64,000 bases of DNA from Sphingomonas oryzagri (lineage in GTDB: Bacteria > Pseudomonadota > Alphaproteobacteria > Sphingomonadales > Sphingomonadaceae), in assembly GCF_029906645.1 (NCBI RefSeq), contig NZ_JARYGZ010000001.1, positions 620,001-684,000 of the forward strand, written 5' to 3'. Each line of letters begins with the position of its first letter. The first letter of the stretch is position 1. Of the stretch, positions 44,733-54,094 are shown piece after piece. Both the position numbers and the translations under genes were made by a program. Below the pieces are notes generated by a model. That model did no database searches and had not been told where the DNA came from. It saw nothing but the letters and a program-made list of their open reading frames with translations.

Positions 44733-46790
44733 TCACCAGATGCGGACGCGCTGCCCGGGCGATAGATAGAGGGCCTGTCCGGGTGCCACGCCGAAGGCCG
44801 AGTACCAGGGGTCCAGATTGCGCACCGTCCGGATCCGGAACGCGGCAGGTGCATGCACGTCGGTCGCGACCTGCGCGCGCAGCGCCTTGTCGCGGGACTT
44901 TGCACGCCAGACCTGCGCGAAGCCGAGGAAGAAGCGCTGATCGCCGGTCAGCCCTCCGATCACGGGCGGCGGCTTCCCATGTAGCGAGGCATGATAGGCG
45001 TCGTAGGCGGCTGCGAGCCCGGCAAGATCGGCGATATTCTCGCTCAGTTCCTGCTGCCCGTTGAGGTGAAGGCCGGGCGCCGCCTCGTAGCGATCATATT
45101 GCGCGGCCAGCGCAGCGCCTGCAGCCTTGAAATGCTGGAGGTCCGCCGGCGTCCACCAGTTGGTGAGGCGGCCGGAAGCATCAAAATCCGCGCCGCTGTC
45201 ATCGAAGGCGTGGCTGATCTCGTGGCCGATCCAGGCACCGGCGGCGCCGTAATTGACGGCAGCATCGGCGCTCGGATCGTACATCGGCGCGACGAGCACC
45301 GCCGCCGGGAAGTTCAGCGCATTCTGCAGCGGAAGGTTCACCGAATTGACGCGCTGCGGCACCATCCACCATTCGCCGCGATCGACCGGCCGCCCAATCT
45401 TCGCCAGTTGGTGGTGATAGGCCCAGAGGCTCGCACGCTGCAGGTTGCCGACCGGGTCGTCAGCCTGGATCTCGAGATCGGAATAATCGCGCCAGCTATC
45501 CGGATAGCCGATACCGACCTGCATCGTCTCGATCTTGTGCCGCGCTTCCACCTTGGTTGCCGGTGCCATCCACGGGAGCGCCGCGACGCGGCGATCGAAG
45601 GCGGCCAAGATGTTGCGCACCATCGTCTGGATGCTGGCCTTTGACGATGCCGGGAAATAGCGCTGGACGTACAGGCGACCGACGGCATCGCCCATCTCGC
45701 GACCGACCTCGGCGACGGCCCGCCGCTGACGCGGCGCTTGCTGCTCGGTTCCTGTCAGGGTCTTCTCGTAGAAATCGAAATGCGCCCGATCGAACGCCTG
45801 CGGCAGCGCGATCGTCAGCGTGTTGAGGCGATGGAAGATCAGCCAGTCTTTCCACTCGTCTAGCGGCTCGCTCGCCACCAGCGTCGAAAGCTTTGCGATC
45901 GCCGTCGGCTGCCACACATCGAATTGAGGTTGGGAGGCGAGACCCGCGGTCGAGAAGAAGGACGCCCAGTCGATACCGGGGGCATTCGATGGGAAATCGG
46001 TCTGCTGCCAGATGATGTCGGCCTTGTGGATGTCCTGCGTCTCGACGATCGTCGCCTGCGCCGCGGCGATCTTCGTTTCCAGCGCCATAATGCGATCGGC
46101 GCCGGCCGCTGCATCGGTGCGGCCGGCAAGGGTCAGGAAGCGTTCGACATAGGCGCGATAGGCGGTGCGGATGCCGGCCATCGCGGGCTTGTCGGAGAGA
46201 TAATAGTCGCGGTCGGCGAGCCCGAGGCCACCCTGCAGGAGATAGGGTATCGTCGTCGACGGATCGTGCAGCGACTGGGTGACGAACAGGCCGAACAGAT
46301 TTTCGGTGTGCAGGCTCGTCGCGTTGATCGGATCGACGTCTGCGCGCAGCGTGGATCCCAGCTGCGCGGAAAGCTGCCGGCGATCCTGGATGGTCTCGAT
46401 CGCAGCAAGATCGCCGGCGAGAGGTGCCAGGCCGCGACGCTCGATTGCATCCTGATTCATCAGCGCCGCATAGGCATCCGCGATGCGATGCTGATCCGAT
46501 CCGGCCGGGGCGTGGGCGCCCGATGCTTCCAGCACGATCTCCGTGGTGCGGCTTTCGGACTTCCTGAACATCTCGAGGAAACTTCCGGCGCTGGTCCGGT
46601 CGGCCGGAATCTCAGCCGAGGCGCGCCAGGATCCGTTGGCGTAGGCATCGAAATCGTCGCCCGGCCGTACGGAATGGTCGATGCCGGCGAGATCGATGCC
46701 ACCCGAAGTCGTGGCTGCGGCAATCGTCAGGGCGGCGCAGCCGAGCAGGATCGAGGCACGGACGGCGGCAGGGGCCGATCTTGCGATCAT
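44733..46790 (-). CDS. M13-family metallopeptidase (neprilysin/PepO-like)
   Basis: This 685-residue zinc endopeptidase has HEISH at 523-527, the third ligand Glu in ENIADLAG near 584, the upstream NALNFPAA and the C-terminal RIW. The N-terminal hydrophobic segment contains LLGC (about residues 15-18), a possible lipobox, so it may be a lipoprotein or a cleaved periplasmic protein. M13 enzymes cut short peptides. The ATG overlaps the PepSY gene's stop as ATGA. The opposite-strand propeller gene ends 9 nt away. Peptide trimming after TBDR uptake is a reasonable role. Confidence 0.94.
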   Translation of the reverse strand: MIARSAPAAVRASILLGCAALTIAAATTSGGIDLAGIDHSVRPGDDFDAYANGSWRASAEIPADRTSAGSFLEMFRKSESRTTEIVLEASGAHAPAGSDQHRIADAYAALMNQDAIERRGLAPLAGDLAAIETIQDRRQLSAQLGSTLRADVDPINATSLHTENLFGLFVTQSLHDPSTTIPYLLQGGLGLADRDYYLSDKPAMAGIRTAYRAYVERFLTLAGRTDAAAGADRIMALETKIAAAQATIVETQDIHKADIIWQQTDFPSNAPGIDWASFFSTAGLASQPQFDVWQPTAIAKLSTLVASEPLDEWKDWLIFHRLNTLTIALPQAFDRAHFDFYEKTLTGTEQQAPRQRRAVAEVGREMGDAVGRLYVQRYFPASSKASIQTMVRNILAAFDRRVAALPWMAPATKVEARHKIETMQVGIGYPDSWRDYSDLEIQADDPVGNLQRASLWAYHHQLAKIGRPVDRGEWWMVPQRVNSVNLPLQNALNFPAAVLVAPMYDPSADAAVNYGAAGAWIGHEISHAFDDSGADFDASGRLTNWWTPADLQHFKAAGAALAAQYDRYEAAPGLHLNGQQELSENIADLAGLAAAYDAYHASLHGKPPPVIGGLTGDQRFFLGFAQVWRAKSRDKALRAQVATDVHAPAAFRIRTVRNLDPWYSAFGVAPGQALYLSPGQRVRIW

Positions 46791-47881
46791 CGCGAATTCC
46801 CTTTGCGACGGGGTGTGCGTCGGAGCCACCAGAGGCGGGCGCCGATGACGATCATGCTGGCCAGCCACAGCCCGGTGAAGAGGACCAACAATCGCCCGAC
46901 GAATCCGCCAGCCTCGCCGGTGTGAACCGGAAACAGCGCGTCGAACGCCTTGCGCGCGAACGGGGCCTCCGCCTCCGGGAACACGCCACGTATCCGGCCG
47001 ACCGTGGCATCGACGAAGACGAAGCTCGCGCCATAGGCGCGCCGCCACTCGCCCGGCGTGCGAAGCCTCACCTGATAGGTGGCGTCGGCCCGCTGCGGTG
47101 GCGTGACGGCGGCGAGGCGGCTGCCCGGAAGCGCCTGTTCCGCTATCGTCACGGCCCGCGCGAAGCCGATCCGGTCGGCTCCGGAGATCGCTGCAACTTC
47201 CGGCGGCGACGCGCCCATCAAAGCGGAAACGCTATCGTCGAACGCAAGCAGCGCGCCGGCGCCGACGAGGGCAAGGGCTGGCAGCACGCCGATCAGCCCG
47301 ACCGCGCGGTGCCAGGCGAAATGGCGGGCGACCGGGGCGCCGCGCCGGCTCGGCCGCAGCACGCGCAGCCAGGTTCCGCGTCGAGGCCAGGCGATGACGA
47401 TGCCGCCAAGGAGGTTGGTGAACAGCAGGATGCCGCTCGCGCCGATGATCCAGCGCCCCGTCTGTCCAGCGATGAGCGACTGGTGCAGCACCACGACGCT
47501 ATCGATCAGACGACGTGGCGCATTGGGCGGGTCGATCCGGATCGGTGTCCCGTCACCGCTGACCCGGATCGTGGTGTCGTTCCCGGCCTTGTCCTCGATG
47601 GTGAGATCGTAGCGATCGTCGAAGCCGGCGGATGTCCATGCCGAAACGAGATGCCGTCCGGAACCCACAGGCGCGAGAAGCGCGATCCGCCGCTCCAACG
47701 CCGCCGGATTCGTGGGAGCGTGCGGTGCCACCATGCTCGCATCGTCTATCTCCCAGTGGAAGACGATCAGCATTCCGGTCAGAGCCTGGAGGAGCCAGAG
47801 TCCGACCAGGGCAAGGCTCAACCATCGATGGATTGGGACGATGGTCTTCCGTATTCGCTGCAGCGGGACGAGCGTGGCCAT
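46787..47881 (-). CDS. PepSY-associated transmembrane protein
   Basis: This protein of about 364 residues has four or so membrane helices (IHRWLSLALVGLWLLQALTG, GRWIIGASGILLFTNLLGGI, GLIGVLPALALVGAGALLAF, GRLLVLFTGLWLASMIVIGA) with His residues at helix ends and PepSY-like periplasmic loops. Such proteins occur with TBDRs; some family members are iron-regulated or reduce ferric complexes, and PepSY domains may inhibit peptidases. A GTG at 47923 would add 14 residues. It is coupled to the M13 gene and divergent from TBDR 4. Confidence 0.85.
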   Translation of the reverse strand: MATLVPLQRIRKTIVPIHRWLSLALVGLWLLQALTGMLIVFHWEIDDASMVAPHAPTNPAALERRIALLAPVGSGRHLVSAWTSAGFDDRYDLTIEDKAGNDTTIRVSGDGTPIRIDPPNAPRRLIDSVVVLHQSLIAGQTGRWIIGASGILLFTNLLGGIVIAWPRRGTWLRVLRPSRRGAPVARHFAWHRAVGLIGVLPALALVGAGALLAFDDSVSALMGASPPEVAAISGADRIGFARAVTIAEQALPGSRLAAVTPPQRADATYQVRLRTPGEWRRAYGASFVFVDATVGRIRGVFPEAEAPFARKAFDALFPVHTGEAGGFVGRLLVLFTGLWLASMIVIGARLWWLRRTPRRKGNSR

Positions 47882-48118
47882 CGCCGTTCGATGCTCTGAA
47901 TTTTGGGTTCGGAACAGTTCCACTTTTTTCGGGACGACGGGACCAGTGACGGATTTTCAACGCTCGCCGCTTGGACCCCAGCAAATCGATAGAATTGGAT
48001 GTTTGCCGGATCAGCGCGGTCGGGCGATGTCACAACACAAACAAAAAAATGGCGGGTGGTTGATCGATAACGGGTAACATCGCAGATGCGATGCAGTATC
48101 AAGAAGGGGGCAATTCTG
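47882..48118. promoter_or_regulatory. Divergent control region with a single CGGGTAA
   Basis: This region lies between the PepSY operon and a TBDR gene. One CGGGTAA copy lies at 48071-48077, with weaker CGGGTGG at 48053 and CGGGCGA at 48021; their spacing (18 and 32) is not phased, so it is weaker support than at 38443-38492. AAGGGGG at about 48104 is the receptor's ribosome-binding site. Confidence 0.35.
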
Positions 48119-50281
48119 ATGATGCGTTTGATCAGCATGAAATCTGGCGTGGGACTGGCGGCGGTCGCGACGGCGATGGCCGTCTTTCCCTGTCCAGCCC
48201 AGGCCCAGACTGCGAACGATACCGGCTCGGCTGACGCGAAGTCATCCGCCGAAATCGTGGTGACCGGCCAGCAGGCGACCAAGCAGGTCAGGAGCGACGG
48301 CGATCTCGGCGCGCTCGGCCAGGTCGATGCGATGAGCACGCCGTTCAACATCACGTCTTATACGGCCCGCCTGATCCTGGACCAGCAGGCCCAGACGATC
48401 GGCGACGTCATGAAGAACGATCCGGCGGTCCGCGTGACCAATGGCTATGCCAATTCCTCGCAGATGTTCGTCATCCGCGGTTTCCCGCTCAACGGCGACG
48501 ATGTTGCGATGGATGGCCTGTACGGCGTGACGCCGCGCCAGCTCGTGTCGCCGGAACTGTACGACAGCGTGCAAGTGTTGAACGGCGCCAGTGCCTTTCT
48601 GTTCGGCGCCGCGCCGGGAGGCTCGGGCATTGGCGGCGGGATCAACCTGATCCCCAAGCGCGCCACGGAGAATAGCTTCATCCGGCTGACGGGCACTTAT
48701 ACCGGCGCGAGCATCTTCGGCGGCAATGTCGATGCCAGCACGCGCTTCGGCCCGGACAACGATTTGGGCATCCGCGGGAACTTCGTCTATCGCGACGGCA
48801 CGGGCGAAATCGAGCACGAGAAGCACGGCGCGACCGTCGCCGGCCTGAGCTTCGACTGGCGCCACGGTGCCGGCAAGCTGACGGTCGATCTCGGCTACGA
48901 ACTGCAGAAGGCCAATTGGGTCGAGCCGGAGACGTTTGTCGGGGGGGCGGAGGTGCCCGAGCCGCCGAAGAACGACCACAATTACGGCCAGCCCTGGACC
49001 TATACGCATCTGCGCGACATTTACGGCATCGTCCGCGAAGAGGTGGAAATTGCCAAGGATACCAAGGTCTTCGCCGCCTTCGGCTTCCGCCAGGGGCGCG
49101 AGAAGGGCAATTACTCTGCGATCACCGTGACCGATGCCGCGACCGGGGCGGGGACCGCCTACGGTTTCCCGGTGGCGTTCAATCAGGATGCCTATGCGGG
49201 CCAGGTCGGCCTGCGCTCGGCGTTCGAGATCGCCGGCATCACCAACAAGGTGAACGTGGGTGCCTCGATCAATTGGTCGGAGAAGCGCGTCGCCTATATC
49301 TTCGAGGCCGATCCGACGACCTTCAATTATGCCACCAATCTCTACACCACGCCGATCGTCGATGAGCCGCCTGTGGTATTCGGTGGCGGCGATTTCGATC
49401 ATCCGACCAAGACCGGCGATACCAACCTCGGGAGCATCTACGCCTCGGATACGATCGGCTTCCTCAACGACCGGGTGCTTGTGATCGGCGGCGCCCGCTA
49501 CCAGAACATGGAAATCAACGGCTACGACTACAACACCACGCAGCGCAACGCGCACTACAACGATCATGCTGTAACGCCGGTGGTCGGCGTGGTCGTCAAG
49601 CCGACGTCCTACCTGTCGCTGTACGCAAACCGCATTGAAGGACTGGCACAGGGGCCAGAAGCCCCCGCCAGCACCACCAATAGCGGCGCGATCTTCGCAC
49701 CCTATCGTTCGGTGCAATATGAAGTGGGCGCGAAGGTCAGCATCGCCAGTCTGACGGCGACGGCATCACTCTATCAGATCAAGCAGCCCAGCGCTTACAC
49801 GGACAACACCAACACGTTCGTCGAGAATGGCGAGCAGCGCAATCGCGGCTTCGAGCTTTCGGTGAACGGCGAAGCGAGCCGCTACATCCGGTTCATCGGT
49901 GGCCTCACGCTGAATCGCGCCAAGCAGACCAAGACCGCCGGCGGCCTGCAGGACGGCAATTACGCGATCGGCGTGCCGAAGACGCAGATCAACTTCGGCG
50001 TCGAGGTCGTGCCGCCCTTCTTCGACAAGCTGACCGTGACCGGCCGCGTGATCCACACCAGCAGCCAGTTCGTCGATATCGACAACAATCTCTCGATCCC
50101 GAGCTGGACCACCTACGAACTGGGCGCGCGCTACATCATCGTGACGGACAGCCATCCGATCACGCTGCGCGCGACGGTGGATAACATCACCAACAAATCC
50201 TACTGGCAGTCGTCGTTCGGCGGCTACCTGCTGCCCGGCATCCCGCGCACTGCGCGCCTGTCGGCGACCGTGGAGTTCTGA
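48119..50281 (+). CDS. TonB-dependent outer-membrane receptor (4), siderophore-receptor type
   Basis: This 720-residue TBDR has a signal peptide (LAAVATAMAVFPCPAQAQ), TonB box EIVVTGQQ, plug motifs IRGFPLNGDDVAMDG, DSVQVLNGASAFLFG and GIGGGINLIPKR, and a barrel ending in LSATVEF. A double ATG follows AAGGGGG; 48119 is used. The barrel includes a Trp/Pro-rich stretch. It is divergent from the PepSY/M13 operon and convergent with the amidohydrolase, with a strong terminator after it. Confidence 0.93.
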   Translation: MMRLISMKSGVGLAAVATAMAVFPCPAQAQTANDTGSADAKSSAEIVVTGQQATKQVRSDGDLGALGQVDAMSTPFNITSYTARLILDQQAQTIGDVMKNDPAVRVTNGYANSSQMFVIRGFPLNGDDVAMDGLYGVTPRQLVSPELYDSVQVLNGASAFLFGAAPGGSGIGGGINLIPKRATENSFIRLTGTYTGASIFGGNVDASTRFGPDNDLGIRGNFVYRDGTGEIEHEKHGATVAGLSFDWRHGAGKLTVDLGYELQKANWVEPETFVGGAEVPEPPKNDHNYGQPWTYTHLRDIYGIVREEVEIAKDTKVFAAFGFRQGREKGNYSAITVTDAATGAGTAYGFPVAFNQDAYAGQVGLRSAFEIAGITNKVNVGASINWSEKRVAYIFEADPTTFNYATNLYTTPIVDEPPVVFGGGDFDHPTKTGDTNLGSIYASDTIGFLNDRVLVIGGARYQNMEINGYDYNTTQRNAHYNDHAVTPVVGVVVKPTSYLSLYANRIEGLAQGPEAPASTTNSGAIFAPYRSVQYEVGAKVSIASLTATASLYQIKQPSAYTDNTNTFVENGEQRNRGFELSVNGEASRYIRFIGGLTLNRAKQTKTAGGLQDGNYAIGVPKTQINFGVEVVPPFFDKLTVTGRVIHTSSQFVDIDNNLSIPSWTTYELGARYIIVTDSHPITLRATVDNITNKSYWQSSFGGYLLPGIPRTARLSATVEF

Positions 50282-50312
50282 GTATCGGGGTGGTGCGCCA
50301 CGCGCCGCCCCA

Positions 50313-50357
50313 ATGAAAAGGGGCCGGGAGCGACGAACGCTCCCGGCCCCTTTTCAT
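50313..50357. terminator. Strong bidirectional Rho-independent terminator
   Basis: Arms 50313-50332 and 50338-50357 are perfect 20-bp complements with a 5-nt ACGAA loop. The GC-rich stem is flanked by AAAA on one side and TTTT on the other, so it can stop transcription from both strands. It lies exactly between the convergent receptor gene and amidohydrolase gene. Confidence 0.93.
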
Positions 50358-50365
50358 CGTCTCGA

Positions 50366-52033
50366 TCAGCCGAAGCGCTGTACGCCATCGACGATCGTGC
50401 GGATCACCTTGGCCTGTCCGAGCTTTTCCTTGTCCATCGCGAACAGATCGTAGTCGATGACGGTGAGATCGGCGAGGTAGCCGGGGGCGATCTGCCCCAT
50501 GCGATCCTCACAGAAGCTCGCATAGGCGGCCTCGCGCGTATAGCCCATCAGGGTCGCCGAAAGCGACACGCGCTGCTCGGGATACCAGCCGGAGGGGTTC
50601 TTGCCGTCCAGCGTCTCGCGCAGCACGGCGGCGGGGATGCCCGTCAACGGATCGAGCGGCGCCACCGGCCAGTCCGATCCCATGCAGACATGCGCGCCGG
50701 ACGCAATCAGGCTCTCGAACGCATAGGTGCGGGTAAGCCGTTCCGGCCCGATCCGCTTGATCGCCCAGCGGCCGTCGTCGATCGCATGATAGGGCTGGAC
50801 CGAGGCAATGACCTTTTGCTTTGCGAAGCGCGGGAGTGCGGCGGGCGTCAGTGACTGCGCGTGCTCGATGCGGAAGCGCCGATCGCGCTCGCCGTTGGCG
50901 GCCGCCACCTCTGCCATCGTGTCGAGCACGATATCGTTGGCCTCGTCGCCGATCGCGTGGGCCGCGACCTGCAGCCCGGCCTTGTCCGCCTCGCCCATCC
51001 ATTCGCGCAGATCCTCGCGCTTGGTGACGGTGATGCCGTTGGTGGTGGGATCGTCCAGATAGGGTTCGTAGAAGAGCGCGGTGCGCGATCCCAGCGAACC
51101 GTCGAACACCACCTTGGAGGCGCCCCAGCAAAACCAGTCGTTGCCATGTCCTTCCGCTTTGACGAGCGCGACGGTCTTTTCCCAATCGCGCAGCGGATTG
51201 AAGACGCGGAACCGCATGCCGGCATGGCCGTCATAGTGTTCGCGCCTGAGCGTATCGAAGGTGTTCCAGTCGATCTCCGGGCAGTGGACGCGGGTGACGC
51301 CCTTGCTGAGGCCCAGCGCGATGCCGGCGCGGAAAGCCGCATCGATTTCGGCAGCGCTTGGCGGGGGGATGCGGGAGACGACAAGATCCTTGGCCGCATC
51401 CTTGACCAGGCCGGTCGGATCGCCATTCTTGTCCCGCACGATCACGCCGCCCGGAACGTCGGGGGTATTGCGATCGATGCCGACGGCCTTGAGAGCCACC
51501 GAATTGAGCAGCATCATGTGCAGGTCGTAACGGTAGACCGCAACCGGCGTATCGGGTGTGGCCGCGTCGATCCATGCGCGGGTCGGCATTTCGCCACCCC
51601 AGCGATCGGCATCCCAGCCGCCGCCTTGCAGCCAGCGACCCTGAGGTATCTTGCTCGCCGCAGCGCCCATCTGGGCGGTGAACTCGGCCGGCGTCATCGC
51701 CGTGTCGAGCGCCACCTGCGAGAGGCGCAGCGAGCCCATCGTGAAATGGGTGTGGCAATCGGTGAAACCGGGCACCACGAACGCGCCGCCGAGATCGACG
51801 ATCTGCGTCGTCTTGCCCGTCCGGGCGTGCACCGCCGCCGCGCCGACGACGGCGATGCGGTTGCCGACGATGCCGATCGCATCGCTGCGATCGGTGGCGC
51901 TGCGTCCGGTCCAGACACGGGCGTTCACATAGGCGATGTCGAGCGTTCGCCCGGCCATCGCGGCGAGGCTGCGGGTGCCGAGCAGCGCCGCAGCGCTTCC
52001 GGCCAATAGCGAGCGGCGATCCACGTTCATCAT
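50366..52033 (-). CDS. Tat-exported amidohydrolase, YtcJ-like
   Basis: This enzyme of about 555 residues has a Tat signal (DRRSLLAGSAAALLG) and the large amidohydrolase layout: HTH near 94-96, GGWDADRWGG, HAIGDEANDIV, RIEHAQSLTP and GSDWPVAPLDPLTG. It shares its family with the enzyme at 32621-34327. Substrates of the group are mostly unknown but are amides, imides or acylated amino acids. Tandem ATGs at 52033 and 52030 overlap the stop of the small secreted-protein gene (ATGATG), implying coupling. Confidence 0.91.
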   Translation of the reverse strand: MMNVDRRSLLAGSAAALLGTRSLAAMAGRTLDIAYVNARVWTGRSATDRSDAIGIVGNRIAVVGAAAVHARTGKTTQIVDLGGAFVVPGFTDCHTHFTMGSLRLSQVALDTAMTPAEFTAQMGAAASKIPQGRWLQGGGWDADRWGGEMPTRAWIDAATPDTPVAVYRYDLHMMLLNSVALKAVGIDRNTPDVPGGVIVRDKNGDPTGLVKDAAKDLVVSRIPPPSAAEIDAAFRAGIALGLSKGVTRVHCPEIDWNTFDTLRREHYDGHAGMRFRVFNPLRDWEKTVALVKAEGHGNDWFCWGASKVVFDGSLGSRTALFYEPYLDDPTTNGITVTKREDLREWMGEADKAGLQVAAHAIGDEANDIVLDTMAEVAAANGERDRRFRIEHAQSLTPAALPRFAKQKVIASVQPYHAIDDGRWAIKRIGPERLTRTYAFESLIASGAHVCMGSDWPVAPLDPLTGIPAAVLRETLDGKNPSGWYPEQRVSLSATLMGYTREAAYASFCEDRMGQIAPGYLADLTVIDYDLFAMDKEKLGQAKVIRTIVDGVQRFG

Positions 52034-52536
52034 GGCACCTTCGTGTCGTCGGCGTCGGGATGCGCGGCACGCCAGGCATCCAGCTTCGCGATCCATTGCG
52101 CGGCCGAAATCGGGCCATAGGCCTTGGTATCGGTGTGCGACGCGATCATCTCGCGGATATGGACAAAATAAGCGGGGCCGCTCGGCATGTTGAGCGCCTT
52201 GCGCTTCGCATCCATGGCGGCCTGCTGCTCGGGCGTCGGCTTGCTGTCCGTCTCCGGCTTGTACAGCATCACGTCCCAGTCGACGCCGTCTTCATGGAGG
52301 AAGATCTTGATCGGCGGCTGGCCACCGGCGGCGGAGACTTCGTCGGCTCGCGCGATATCGCGAATGAACGCTTCCTGCTTGCCAGGCGCGAGCTTGAAGA
52401 TCTCGAGATAGGCTTCGGGCCACGGCGCCTCGGCAGCGGCCGGCGGCGCCACCGCGTTTGGCGATGCCGCGGGCTTCGCCGCGATCCCAGGCAGAGCGAG
52501 CAGCGCGACTGCGCCGAGCGCGATCGTCGTTTTCAT
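52030..52536 (-). CDS. Small secreted protein of unknown function (paralogue B)
   Basis: This 168-residue exported protein (signal peptide TIALGAVALLALPGIAA) is clearly related to the one at 19615-20100: both have APGxQEAFIR, AGGQP, FLHEDGxxWDV, QQAAMDAK, the ISAAQW/LSAAQW segment and LDAWRAAHPDAD. An ABM/EthD-like alpha/beta barrel is likely. It comes first in a two-gene unit with a Tat amidohydrolase. The start used is 52536, where the signal peptide begins; a longer frame to 52599 lacks one. Function unknown. Confidence 0.75.
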   Translation of the reverse strand: MKTTIALGAVALLALPGIAAKPAASPNAVAPPAAAEAPWPEAYLEIFKLAPGKQEAFIRDIARADEVSAAGGQPPIKIFLHEDGVDWDVMLYKPETDSKPTPEQQAAMDAKRKALNMPSGPAYFVHIREMIASHTDTKAYGPISAAQWIAKLDAWRAAHPDADDTKVP

Positions 52537-52630
52537 GGGTTCCCTAGCCTCCCTGTGTTGTGCTGCAGGCAGCTTCCCCAAATCTGGTTGGGTGCACACC
52601 GCCAGTTTTGCAGATCATGCGGGGCCAATA

Positions 52631-54094
52631 TCAGCCGACCGCCTGACGGATGCCGCGCAGCGCAAGCCGCGCCTCATGGGACGTCAGGCTGGCGAATCCA
52701 AAGCGGAGACCGCTGTCGACATCCTCGCTCGTGGCGAACGAGCGGGACGAGGCGAAACGCAGCCCGGCGGCTGGGGCGCGTTCCTCGATGCGCTTGAGGT
52801 CTTCGGGGCGATGAAAACGCAACCAGAAGGCGAGGCCACCATCGGGTATCGCATAATCCGCGATCCCGCGCAGTTCCGAAGCGAGCGCTTCGGCGAACGT
52901 CTCGCGACGGCTCGCATATACCTGACGGACCTTGCGGGAATGCCGGCGCAGTTCGCCATTCTCGATCAGTTCTGCCGCAGCCTCTTCGGTGAGACCATTC
53001 CCCATCCCGTCCGTGAGCGACACGCGATGCGCGATCGCGTCGATCACTTCTTCGGGGGCCGCAATGTATCCGATGCGAAGGGCGGGAAGCAGCAGTTTCG
53101 ACAGGGAGCCCACATAGATGACCTGCGCCGGTGCATAGGCCGCCATCGGCAGCAGCGGCTGGGATTCGAAATGGAACTCGTGGTCGTAATCGTCCTCGAT
53201 AACGGCGAATCCGAACTGTCGCGCAAGATCGAGGACCCGAAGCCTGCGTTCCGGCCGGAGCGATACGGTCGTCGGAAACTGATGGTGCGGAGTGAGGAAG
53301 ATGGCCCTGATCGGGTGGCGCCGGCATTGCTTTTCGAGATGGTCTACATCGATCCCTTCGCGATCGAGCCGGATCGGCACGACCTCCGCCGCGCAGGCCT
53401 TGAAGGCCGCCATGGCCGGTTCGTAGGTCAGTTCCTCGACAGCGACGGCATTGCCTGGGCGAAGCAGGATCTGGGCGGCGAGGAAGATGCCGTTCTGGCT
53501 GCCCCGCGTGATGCAGATGTTGCGCGAGGTGACGTGCAGGCCGCGTTCGCCGCGCAGCATGGCCGCGATCGCCTCGCGCAGTCGATCGGAACCACGCGGA
53601 TCGCGATACTGTAGCCGGTTTTCGCGCGAAGTGCGCTGGATGGCAACGCGATAGGCCCGCGTCAGAAGATCTGGGGGGAGCAATCTCCCATCCGGCGTCC
53701 CCTCGTCGATCTTGAGGCCCTTCCCCTCGGGGACTGCGAGCGGGCGGGCTGGGGCGGCCTCGAAACGGTAGTCGGCGGACCCTGAAGGATCGGGTTCCAG
53801 GGGCGGATTGTCACGTCGCGCCGATCCGGGGAGGAGGGTGGACACCATCGTTCCGCGCGTGCTTTCAGACGACAGCCAACCCTGGGAGATCAGATCCTCG
53901 TACGCGAGCACGACTGTCTTTCGGTTGACGGACAGTGCGGCGGCAAGTTCCCGGCTGCTGGGCAGGAAACTTCCCGGCGGAAGGCGTCCGCTCTCAATAT
54001 CTCTGATGAGCGCCTGCGTGATCTGCAGGTAGATGGGCGCATCGCGAGAAGTGTCGATCCGTTCGCCGAGGCTGATCTTCCAGGGTCGCAGCAT
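52631..54094 (-). CDS. MocR-type GntR regulator with aminotransferase domain
   Basis: This 487-residue protein has an N-terminal GntR winged helix (PIYLQITQALIRDIESGRLPPGSFLPSSRELAAALSVNRKTV, about 20-62) fused to a class-I aminotransferase-like domain with PLP-binding Lys333 in SLSKLLLPALR and Asp302 in EDDYDHEFHFE. MocR/PdxR members sense PLP or an amino compound. The ATG at 54094 follows GGGAG; a longer frame is unlikely. It is divergent from the PaiB/amidohydrolase operon, its likely target. Confidence 0.92.
   Translation of the reverse strand: MLRPWKISLGERIDTSRDAPIYLQITQALIRDIESGRLPPGSFLPSSRELAAALSVNRKTVVLAYEDLISQGWLSSESTRGTMVSTLLPGSARRDNPPLEPDPSGSADYRFEAAPARPLAVPEGKGLKIDEGTPDGRLLPPDLLTRAYRVAIQRTSRENRLQYRDPRGSDRLREAIAAMLRGERGLHVTSRNICITRGSQNGIFLAAQILLRPGNAVAVEELTYEPAMAAFKACAAEVVPIRLDREGIDVDHLEKQCRRHPIRAIFLTPHHQFPTTVSLRPERRLRVLDLARQFGFAVIEDDYDHEFHFESQPLLPMAAYAPAQVIYVGSLSKLLLPALRIGYIAAPEEVIDAIAHRVSLTDGMGNGLTEEAAAELIENGELRRHSRKVRQVYASRRETFAEALASELRGIADYAIPDGGLAFWLRFHRPEDLKRIEERAPAAGLRFASSRSFATSEDVDSGLRFGFASLTSHEARLALRGIRQAVG

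Noticed and set aside
26296-50281. Lasso-peptide or siderophore biosynthesis/uptake locus
   Set aside because: Receptors look siderophore-like, but there is no isopeptidase, no NRPS, no FecI/FecR sigma system and no ABC importer; neighbours are amidohydrolases and NCS1 carriers.
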